From Holosporales bacterium (GTDB lineage: Bacteria > Pseudomonadota > Alphaproteobacteria > RUG11792), in contig JAISBC010000032.1 in the NCBI GenBank assembly GCA_031266385.1, positions 1 to 8,764 of the forward strand: a DNA stretch of 8,764 nt, written 5' to 3'. Below, piece by piece: positions 1-5,377 of this stretch. The position numbers were made by a program, and so were the translations under genes. Every line of letters begins with the position of its first letter. Position 1 is the stretch's first letter. Under the pieces are notes generated by a model. It saw nothing but the letters and a program-made list of their open reading frames with translations, searched no databases and was not told the origin of the DNA.

Positions 1-170
1 GTACGTTAGACCAACTCCGACAGCTATCGAGAAGTTCACGCCGCTAATTGCTTGATCAGCTCAGAAGTTGTGACCATACCAACGACAGTGGTGCACTTAA
101 TATTATGGGCGTAAAAATATTTGACAAGCCTTCGGAATATGTCGCCTGCTGATATCAGGTGGCTGTTCTG
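1..170 (-). pseudogene. Decayed gene remnant, transaldolase C-terminus-like
   Basis: Reading the minus strand from about 170 down to 36 gives an open stretch containing I-F-R-R-L-V-K-Y-F, then C-T-T-V-V-G, then E-L-I-K-Q-L-A. It stops at a TGA (36-38). If one base is restored near position 41 the frame continues to the window edge as L-A-G-V-N-F-S-I-A-V-G-V-G-L. The order (Tyr-rich helix, T-V-V-x-G strand, E-I-x-x-L-A-G-[CV]-D-x-L-T-[IV] segment) resembles the C-terminal part of class I transaldolases of the pentose phosphate pathway. No start codon or N-terminal catalytic part is visible, and a TAG (171-173) closes the frame upstream, so it would be non-functional. The family assignment rests on a short by-eye match and could be wrong; the remnant could belong to another TIM-barrel enzyme. 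Confidence 0.33.
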
Positions 171-270
171 CTACCTTATTACAAGATCACCCAACATCCT
201 GAAAATGTGCGTGCGCTAGTCTTGTTTTAACAATCAAAAAAAACAATTTTATTTAGAAAGGAGAATTATT

Positions 271-1044
271 ATGAACATTAACAAAGAATTATTTCTAGAA
301 AACGTAAGAGAAATACATTTAACCAGTTCAGAAGAGATCGTGGATTACGATGCCATTCCAGATACTGACGTAAGAGAGAGGTTAAGTGAAATCATTGAGC
401 TCGACAAAGCATTGGTAAGTCACAGAAGAAAAACCCTCAGCAATCTACCTACTCATAAGGAAATCTTTAACAAGGCATTAGATCACATTTGTTCCAATGT
501 AGTTGGCAATACCATGTTCAAGTTACTGCTTGCTAAGGCGGGCAGGACAAAGAAGATCTACCTTGTTAACTACGACGAAGATGGCAGTGGATTTTCTCCT
601 AAAGATTACGCGGTAAAGATTAATCTTAGTCTGTACGATTCGGAGGGCGTGGGAATTCCATCAAGGCAGTACTACTATATCAAGAAAAACAGAACTCTTG
701 GGACTAAGCTCAAATCACTTGAGCAATCCATGTTCCACGAGTTCTGTCATGGCTTACACTATGATAGCAGAACCACGATAACAAAAAACGTAATCTGCGC
801 GAAAGGATCCAATATGGAAGACGCATGGGGCACAGATGAGGAGTTACGTACAATAACATGCTTCAATCATGACCCCATTTGTGACCATATGTTTGATTTC
901 TGTCAATCTATCACCAATGGTACACCGTTCCACCCGAGGTATAGTCACCATGGGTGGCCCTCGCTGGAGGAAGATGCTCTGCTTAAAGGTATTTCGGGAT
1001 CTCAGAAATTCATGGACGGCTGGAGAGAGTATTTGGTAGCATAA
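271..1044 (+). CDS. M91-family (NleD-like) zinc metalloprotease, probable effector
   Basis: A 257-residue soluble protein with no signal peptide or membrane segment. It contains a canonical zinc-protease motif H-E-F-C-H at 156-160, with His156 and His160 as metal ligands and Glu157 as catalytic base. About 30 residues later comes W-G-T-D-E-E-L-R-T-I (186-195), where Glu190 or Glu191 fits the third ligand. A glutamate-containing E-E-x-x-T-I block downstream of HExxH is typical of peptidase family M91, the family of the secreted effector NleD, which cleaves host JNK and p38 kinases. Secretion and host targets are inferred here. The start is set by a strong AAAGGAG (257-263) eight bases before the ATG. 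The next gene begins 31 nt downstream, suggesting co-transcription. A broken second copy of codons 170-239 lies at 2785-2994. Family confidence is good; the substrate is unknown. Confidence 0.72.
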   Translation: MNINKELFLENVREIHLTSSEEIVDYDAIPDTDVRERLSEIIELDKALVSHRRKTLSNLPTHKEIFNKALDHICSNVVGNTMFKLLLAKAGRTKKIYLVNYDEDGSGFSPKDYAVKINLSLYDSEGVGIPSRQYYYIKKNRTLGTKLKSLEQSMFHEFCHGLHYDSRTTITKNVICAKGSNMEDAWGTDEELRTITCFNHDPICDHMFDFCQSITNGTPFHPRYSHHGWPSLEEDALLKGISGSQKFMDGWREYLVA

Positions 1045-1050
1045 AGTTAT

Positions 1051-1185
1051 AAGCGATCCTGGGGAGGATAATTCAGTGAACAAGCTTGGGTTAATAATAT
1101 ATGCGATGTGCAGTTGTATGGCATTCGGCAGGGAGGGGATAGATTACCATGATTTCCCTAGTTATCTTGATGCGTGGAATGTGCA
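1051..1185 (+). repeat. Direct repeat A, copy 1 (RBS plus 5' gene end)
   Basis: This 135-bp block matches 2005-2139 with two mismatches (positions 1055 and 1081). It covers the leader, the GGGGAGG ribosome-binding site, the GTG start, the signal peptide and the first 36 or so codons of the secreted-protein gene. The gene interiors beyond it are far more diverged. Confidence 0.95.
1061..1067 (+). promoter_or_regulatory. Strong Shine-Dalgarno deciding a GTG start
   Basis: GGGGAGG lies eight bases before the GTG at 1076. It makes that GTG the clear start in preference to later ATG codons, which would cut into the signal peptide. The identical site precedes the paralog at 2030. Confidence 0.8.
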
Positions 1186-1765
1186 CATGGATTGGAGCAA
1201 TGATTTTTTTATTCCAGAGGGTGTTCAGTTCACGACTGATCCTTTCAAGCACAAACTCCTGGGAGAGATAGGTAATGATCCTCCTGCATTGAAAGCATTC
1301 GAACTCTTTCATCAGTTTCGTTTTTTCGAATTTACAGATCACTGTATCAGTGGGTTCGGTAACATGTCTCAGGCCAACGCTGATAGGTTCAGGGAACTGC
1401 TATTCAAGGCAGCTCCTGTGATCAATCTTGTGGATGGTAGTGAACCATGGATAAGGAAGATTATTGATTTAGCGGGAGGGGCGAGAAATGTTTATGACAA
1501 TGCCCTACGCGATTCCCAGGCTTCACAATTCTGTTTTGAGATGCTGTTTTGTGTAATGGTAGATACAGATGGATATCCTCCAGAGAGAACAAAAGGCTGT
1601 GTAATTTCTCAGGCATGTGAAAGTATGTGCTCCGGAATCGTTGAAACCGACCTGTGGCCGTTAGCCGCGAAGGAAAGAGAGCTCGTGAGGATTGTGGACC
1701 TCCGTGAAGATGAGGGAGGGTTCGGATCTGCTGGAACATTCAGGACCATATGGTGCACAGATTAA
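1076..1765 (+). CDS. Secreted Cys-containing protein of unknown function, paralog 1
   Basis: A 229-residue protein starting at GTG. The N-terminus is a short Sec signal peptide: a basic start (M-N-K), a hydrophobic core (L-G-L-I-I-Y-A-M) and a likely signal peptidase I site after A-F-G (residue 18). No convincing lipobox is seen despite the nearby cysteines. The mature part is acidic. Cysteines at D-H-C-I-S, F-C-F-E-M-L-F-C, in an S-Q-A-C-E-S-M-C segment and in the C-terminal W-C-T-D may form disulfides in an oxidising compartment. I recognise no family. It is roughly 60% identical to the protein at 2030-2707, with D-H-C-I-S, K-A-A-P-V-I-N-L-V-D-G, A-G-G-A-R-N-V, L-R-E-D and W-C-T-D shared. 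It follows the M91 protease gene by 31 nt, so the two are probably co-expressed and may act together at the host interface; that is inference. Confidence 0.75.
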   Translation: MNKLGLIIYAMCSCMAFGREGIDYHDFPSYLDAWNVHMDWSNDFFIPEGVQFTTDPFKHKLLGEIGNDPPALKAFELFHQFRFFEFTDHCISGFGNMSQANADRFRELLFKAAPVINLVDGSEPWIRKIIDLAGGARNVYDNALRDSQASQFCFEMLFCVMVDTDGYPPERTKGCVISQACESMCSGIVETDLWPLAAKERELVRIVDLREDEGGFGSAGTFRTIWCTD

Positions 1766-1798
1766 CCCCAGCTAACCAGGACTCTCCACGAATTTGCC
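1751..1798 (+). repeat. Direct repeat B, copy 1 (3' gene end and tail)
   Basis: This 48-bp block matches 2693-2740 with one mismatch. It covers the last codons (W-C-T-D), the TAA stop and about 33 bp of untranslated tail of the secreted-protein gene. A further identical 14-mer, AGGATTTCAGATAC, lies beyond each copy at 1825-1838 and 2768-2781. Confidence 0.92.
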
Positions 1799-2005
1799 CA
1801 GGCCGCAGAACCTTGTAAACGTGCAGGATTTCAGATACCGGAGCCCGGATTCCCTGGACTTCTTCAGGTAATATGACATCAACGTACGTAAAGTTTTTGT
1901 GTAAAAATACTGTGACAGGCCTGTTATCGTTAAACATCGCATAACTAATCTTTAAAATAAATTCGTCGACATATTGCCGTAATTCCTGATATCCTGAAAT
2001 TATAA
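1785..2005 (-). other. Possible coding remnant between the paralogs
   Basis: The 264-bp gap between the two secreted-protein genes has no plus-strand gene. On the minus strand one frame is open through all of it and gives a protein-like stretch with F-I-L-K-I-S-Y-A-M-F-N-D, then V-T-V-F-L-H-K-N-F-T-Y-V-D-V-I-L-P-E-E. No ribosome-binding site precedes an internal ATG, and the outer parts of the open frame are only the antisense of the neighbouring genes. An open frame of this length by chance is plausible. I recognise no family, so it is either a relic of a lost gene or nothing. Confidence 0.18.
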
Positions 2006-2139
2006 AGCAATCCTGGGGAGGATAATTCAGTGAAAAAGCTTGGGTTAATAATATATGCGATGTGCAGTTGTATGGCATTCGGCAGGGAGGGGATAGATTA
2101 CCATGATTTCCCTAGTTATCTTGATGCGTGGAATGTGCA
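2005..2139 (+). repeat. Direct repeat A, copy 2
   Basis: Second copy of the 135-bp block at 1051-1185 (133 of 135 bases identical, offset 954). It carries the leader, the ribosome-binding site and the signal-peptide-coding part of the second paralog. Confidence 0.95.
2015..2021 (+). promoter_or_regulatory. Strong Shine-Dalgarno deciding a GTG start (paralog 2)
   Basis: GGGGAGG eight bases before the GTG at 2030, identical in sequence and spacing to the site before paralog 1. Confidence 0.8.
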
Positions 2140-2707
2140 GATGCAGTACGAAACGTTTCGTCCAGACTTGCGGGGCGTTCTCCTCACAACTGAACCAGTC
2201 AAACAAAAACTCCTAGGAGGGATAGGGAATGATCCTCTATCAGTAAAAGCATTCGAGCTCTTTCATCAGCACCGTTTTTTGGAATTCACAGATCACTGCA
2301 TCAGTAATCTTAGTGACATGTTTCAGTCCAACACCGATAGATTCAGAGATCTGCTAATCAAGGCGGCGCCTGTGATTAATCTTGTGGATGGTAGGGAACC
2401 ATATATCCGCCAAATCATCGGTATAGCTGGAGGAGCACGAAATGTTTCTAATTACATTCCGATTTTTCCGCAATTTTGTTATGAAATGTTTTTATGTGTT
2501 GCCCTGGATACAAGCGGTGAGGCTGAAGGAGAATACAATGGAAAACTGTCGCAGGCAGCTGAAGTCACGTGTGGGGCTATTGCCCGGAACTCTGATTGGC
2601 CACTAAAGCCTGAGGAATTGAAATTCTTACAAGCTGTAGGTTTGCGCGAGGACGCAGGAGGATCGGGATGTATACGCGGCTTCATAAAACAGTGGTGCAC
2701 AGATTAA
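2030..2707 (+). CDS. Secreted Cys-containing protein of unknown function, paralog 2
   Basis: A 225-residue protein with a GTG start and an almost unchanged signal peptide (M-K-K-L-G-L-I-I-Y-A-M..., cleavage likely after A-F-G at residue 18). It is a tandem paralog of the protein at 1076-1765. The first 36 residues differ at one position, after which the proteins diverge to about 60% identity overall. The cysteines in D-H-C-I-S, F-C-Y-E-M-F-L-C, the V-T-C segment and the terminal W-C-T-D are kept, as are K-A-A-P-V-I-N-L-V-D-G, A-G-G-A-R-N-V and L-R-E-D. Small length changes fall in the variable 140-190 region. The reading frame is intact, so the copy is probably functional. The gap to the preceding gene (264 nt) is much larger than for paralog 1, so it may depend on read-through or on its own promoter, which I could not identify. 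Function unknown. Confidence 0.75.
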   Translation: MKKLGLIIYAMCSCMAFGREGIDYHDFPSYLDAWNVQMQYETFRPDLRGVLLTTEPVKQKLLGGIGNDPLSVKAFELFHQHRFLEFTDHCISNLSDMFQSNTDRFRDLLIKAAPVINLVDGREPYIRQIIGIAGGARNVSNYIPIFPQFCYEMFLCVALDTSGEAEGEYNGKLSQAAEVTCGAIARNSDWPLKPEELKFLQAVGLREDAGGSGCIRGFIKQWCTD

Positions 2708-2740
2708 CCCCAGCTAACCAGGACTCTCCACGGATTTGCC
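2693..2740 (+). repeat. Direct repeat B, copy 2
   Basis: Second copy of the 48-bp block at 1751-1798 (47 of 48 identical, offset 942). The similarity then becomes patchy and resumes at the 14-mer at 2768-2781, immediately before the protease fragment. Confidence 0.92.
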
Positions 2741-2784
2741 AAAGGATTCAGGATTTTATAAATTTGTAGGATTTCAGATACGGG

Positions 2785-2994
2785 ATCACGAAAATCGTAA
2801 TCTGCGCGAAAGGATCCAATATGGAAGACGCATGGGGCACAGATGAGGTGTTACGTACAATAACATGCTTCAACCATGATCCTATCTGTGATCATGTGTT
2901 TGATCTCTGTAAATCTATCACCAATGGCACACCATTCCACCCGAGGTAGAATCACCATGGGTGGCCATCGCCGGAGGAAGATGCCCTACTTAAA
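2785..2994 (+). pseudogene. Fragment of a second M91 protease gene
   Basis: These 210 bp align without gaps to 778-987 of the intact M91 gene (offset 2007) with 20 mismatches, about 90% identity. The fragment begins after the HExxH-coding part, so the catalytic site is absent. It also has an in-frame TAG (2947-2949) where the intact gene has a tyrosine codon, and the second Glu of E-E-L-R-T-I is a valine. About 12 of the 20 differences are synonymous. Both the 5' part and the last codons are missing, and an IS982 remnant follows within 10 bp. It is the relic of a former full paralog, probably one more copy of the protease plus secreted-protein module. Confidence 0.88.
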
Positions 2995-3002
2995 CCTCAG
3001 TT

Positions 3003-3378
3003 TCATATAAGAACGTTTTTTACTGCTAGATTATTAAGTTCTGCAAACCCAACAGAAGGTTTCTTAGGTAAGAACTGATAAGCAACCAGCCTCCTCACAA
3101 TATTAAGAAGAAAATTACTAACAGATCTATGTCTTGTATGATCTATAGTTAACTTATTCTTTAATTGATCAAATATAGTTTCTATTACAAACATCTTCTT
3201 AAGGAGATACTTCCTCCCTACATCTAATAATACTTTCTTCATCCCTTTCTTTACATTCGTTATAAGCTCTATCCCTTTATTTAACAGTGTTTAATACTTC
3301 CACTGGTTTCCTATCATCTACATTACCCTTCGTTATCTTAAAACTCATAATCTCTCCTTTATTATTAACGATTACATG
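3003..3378 (-). mobile_element. Decayed IS982-family transposase remnant
   Basis: The minus strand encodes two pieces of one transposase. From 3378 to 3280 it reads V-I-V-N-N-K-G-E-I-M-S-F-K-I-T-K-G-N-V-D then D-R-K-P-V-E, ending in TAA (3277-3279). In another frame, from about 3280 to 3003, it reads K-G-I-E-L-I-T-N-V-K-K-G, then F-V-I-E-T-I-F-D-Q-L-K-N-K, then H-T-R-H-R-S-V and L-P-K-K-P-S-V. The N-V-D-D-R-x-P-V block, the E-T-x-F-D-Q-L-K block with the last catalytic Glu, and the H-T-R-H-R-S segment are characteristic of IS982 DDE transposases. About 20 residues between the pieces are missing and the frame is shifted, and the N-terminal half with the first Asp is absent. It cannot be active. 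No terminal inverted repeats were identified. Confidence 0.85.
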
Positions 3379-3472
3379 AGTAGATCTAGGAGGTGAGGTT
3401 GGGGAGGTCTAGCCTGTATGATGATTTAGGACTTATGCAAAGAGGCCAATCTGATCCTCTCTCTATAGAGTA

Positions 3473-3508
3473 AATGCCATGATTTTTGCTATCATTGCCA
3501 GCGGCATT
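3473..3508. other. Imperfect hairpin in the tatC upstream region
   Basis: AATGCC (3473-3478) pairs with GGCATT (3503-3508), and ATGAT (3479-3483) pairs with ATCAT (3491-3495) around a TTTTGCT loop, leaving seven unpaired bases on one side. It lies in the 3379-3535 gap between the IS982 relic and the tatC cluster, where I see no other feature and no clear promoter. It could be a leader structure or chance. Confidence 0.25.
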
Positions 3509-3535
3509 TCTTGATGTTTTTTCGATATCTGCGCG

Positions 3536-3673
3536 ATGATTTTAAAGTTTTATTGGATTTGCTTCGTATTCTTGGTTACGATTGGATTCATTTTTATGGC
3601 GTCGTTTGGGTTTGATGTTTTCGTTGCATATTACGAGAAAACAGAAAATTTAGTTTGCAAATATGAGCGATAA
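3536..3673 (+). CDS. Possible 45-aa single-helix membrane peptide ahead of tatC
   Basis: ATG at 3536 opens a 45-codon frame with one strong hydrophobic segment (about residues 2-24, F-Y-W-I-C-F-V-F-L-V-T-I-G-F-I-F-M-A) followed by a short charged tail, Y-Y-E-K-T-E-N-L-V-C-K-Y-E-R. Its TAA stop overlaps the start of tatC by 11 bp, an arrangement that would allow translational coupling. It does not match TatA or TatB, which have an N-terminal helix followed by an amphipathic helix with a conserved Gly hinge. There is no ribosome-binding site. A competing 33-codon frame starts at ATG 3514 (M-F-F-R-Y-L-R-D-D), so the choice of frame is uncertain and neither may be real. Confidence 0.33.
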   Translation: MILKFYWICFVFLVTIGFIFMASFGFDVFVAYYEKTENLVCKYER

Positions 3674-4394
3674 TCCGAAATCGTTATTCGAGCATATCAT
3701 CGAATTACGGTCTGTTCTCATCAATTCCGCCTGCGCCATCATGATTTCGATGGTATTATGTTATTTAACAATCGATTCGATATTCGATTTCATAACGAAG
3801 CCTCTGACAGAGATTTTAAAATCCAGTGGACAGTCTGGTAAATTGATTTATACCTCCATCTCAGAGATTTTTTCGACACATCTGAGGATCGCATTTTATT
3901 CGTCTCTTACCCTCTGCTTCCCATATATTATTCTTCAATTCTGGAAATTCGTGAGACCAGCTCTCGCTGATCATGAAAACAAAGTAATTATTCGCATCAT
4001 CTTCGCGGCATCGATACTCTTCGTGGCCGGATCAGCCTTTGCCTTCTATATCGTGATCCCACATTTATTCGCTATGTTTATTGAGCACAATAGTAATTTC
4101 GCAAATTTTTTGCCTAGGATCGGTGAAAATGTTTCATTTATAATCCTACTCGTATTCGTATTCGGGCTGAGTTTTCAGATGCCACTTCTGATCCTGGCAC
4201 TAGATAGATTGAAAATCCTCAGAGTCAGCACCATGAAAAAACTTTGGAGGGAGGTAATTTTGGTGATCGTCGTCCTGTCGGCAATCGTGACCCCACCCGA
4301 TGCATTTAGTATGTTCTTCCTGGCGACTCCGCTCATCCTTTTATTTATAATATCGATCTTGATTTGCAGAGATACGAATAATAAAAAATGTTAG
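3663..4394 (+). CDS. tatC: Sec-independent protein translocase TatC
   Basis: TatC is the six-helix inner-membrane receptor of the twin-arginine translocase, which binds the RR signal of folded substrates together with TatB. This 243-residue protein is near the usual length. Family signatures appear in order: H-I-I-E-L-R (11-16) with the conserved Glu14; F-S-T-H-L-R (70-75); F-P-Y-I-I-L-Q-F-W-K-F-V-R-P-A-L (86-101) followed by Glu105; F-V-A-G-S-A-F-A-F-Y-I-V-I-P (120-133); F-G-L-S-F-Q-M-P (167-174); and T-P-P-D-A-F-S (210-216). Two usually conserved positions differ: the Arg after Glu105 is Asn, and the glutamate common after the last P-L-x-x-L-[YF] is Phe228. It overlaps the downstream gene by 7 bp. 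There is no good Shine-Dalgarno before the ATG. No tatA or tatB is present in the window. Confidence 0.95.
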   Translation: MSDNPKSLFEHIIELRSVLINSACAIMISMVLCYLTIDSIFDFITKPLTEILKSSGQSGKLIYTSISEIFSTHLRIAFYSSLTLCFPYIILQFWKFVRPALADHENKVIIRIIFAASILFVAGSAFAFYIVIPHLFAMFIEHNSNFANFLPRIGENVSFIILLVFVFGLSFQMPLLILALDRLKILRVSTMKKLWREVILVIVVLSAIVTPPDAFSMFFLATPLILLFIISILICRDTNNKKC

Positions 4395-5359
4395 AGCTGG
4401 CATTAGGCAATATAAAATTAAAAAGTCGCGTCTTTTTGGCTCCGATGGCAGGTATTACCGATCTGCCCTTCAGAAAAATTGTGCGTAAATTTGGAGATTT
4501 CATGATGTATAGCGAAATGGTAGCGAGTCATGCCGTCATCAGAGATGCCAAACGGACCAGAAAAATGATGGACGTAGTAGATGATGAATTTACATCGGTA
4601 CAACTCGTCGGGGCCGATCCGAAAATAATGGCAGAGGCCGCGAAAGTTGCTCATGATCTTGGGGCCAGGTTTTTGGATATTAATATGGGATGCCCAGTCA
4701 AAAAGATCATAAAATCAGATGCCGGTTCTGCCCTCATGAAAAATGAAAAACTAGCGGCCGAGATTATATCGAGTATCGTAAAATCCGTCCCAATTCCGGT
4801 GACATTAAAGATGAGGCTCGGTTGGGATGCTGAACATAAAAATGTTGCCAATATGGCACGAATCGCCCAGGATTCAGGAATTTCGATGATAGCCGTCCAT
4901 GGAAGAACGAGGAGTCAATTATATTCCGGAAAGGCTGACTGGATGGCCGTCGCTGAGGTCAAGCAATATGTTGGCGACGTTCCGATCATCATTAATGGCG
5001 ATATAATCGACGTTGATTCAGCCGAGATGGCCTTAAAGGAAAGCGGTGCAGATGGGGTCATGATCGGTCGCGGAGCCCTCGGAAGGCCCTGGAATTTAAA
5101 ATATATTCATGACTATCTTTGCTGTGGTCTCCGGCCTGGTTTAGATCCATCAAGCCAAGCCAAATATGAAATCGCCGCCCAACACATGGAATATATGTTC
5201 GAATTCTATCAGTCGGAAACGGCGATAAAGCTGGCCCGAAGAGTATTGATGTACTATTGCAAAGGAAATAGGGAGGCGACCATTTTGAGGAGAGATATAG
5301 TATCCCTGGATACCGTCAATAAAATTTACGAAATGTTGAATAGGATATTTTTAGACTGA
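4388..5359 (+). CDS. dusB: tRNA-dihydrouridine synthase (DusB/NifR3 type)
   Basis: An FMN-dependent cytosolic enzyme that reduces uridine to dihydrouridine in the tRNA D-loop using NADPH. The 323 residues fit DusB length and show the barrel motifs in order: A-P-M-A-G-I-T-D (18-25, FMN site), V-Q-L-V-G-A-D-P (71-78), D-I-N-M-G-C-P-V-K-K (97-106) with catalytic Cys102, K-M-R-L-G-W (141-146), H-G-R-T-R (171-175), I-I-N-G-D-I (201-206) and I-G-R-G-A-L-G-R-P-W (226-235). The Q-L-V-G-A-D-P and N-M-G-C-P-V-K-K forms favour the DusB/NifR3 branch over DusA or DusC. The ATG lies inside the end of tatC, so translation is probably coupled. The ORF ends 18 nt before the next gene. Confidence 0.93.
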   Translation: MLELALGNIKLKSRVFLAPMAGITDLPFRKIVRKFGDFMMYSEMVASHAVIRDAKRTRKMMDVVDDEFTSVQLVGADPKIMAEAAKVAHDLGARFLDINMGCPVKKIIKSDAGSALMKNEKLAAEIISSIVKSVPIPVTLKMRLGWDAEHKNVANMARIAQDSGISMIAVHGRTRSQLYSGKADWMAVAEVKQYVGDVPIIINGDIIDVDSAEMALKESGADGVMIGRGALGRPWNLKYIHDYLCCGLRPGLDPSSQAKYEIAAQHMEYMFEFYQSETAIKLARRVLMYYCKGNREATILRRDIVSLDTVNKIYEMLNRIFLD

Positions 5360-5377
5360 GGTAAAAAAATAAGACTA

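Noticed and set aside
121..156. TTGACA at 121-126 as the promoter -35 of the M91 gene
   Set aside because: No -10-like hexamer lies 16-18 bp downstream, and it falls inside the transaldolase-like relic.
844..1083. Minus-strand frames opposite the protease and secreted-protein genes
   Set aside because: They are antisense of well-supported genes, with no RBS and no protein family features.
1076..1129. Lipoprotein signal peptide in the secreted paralogs
   Set aside because: The cysteines in M-C-S-C-M-A-F-G are not preceded by a convincing lipobox; A-F-G as a signal peptidase I site fits better.
1051..2740. Direct repeats as a CRISPR array or IS ends
   Set aside because: Only two copies, about 950 bp apart, coincident with gene ends, and no transposase between them.
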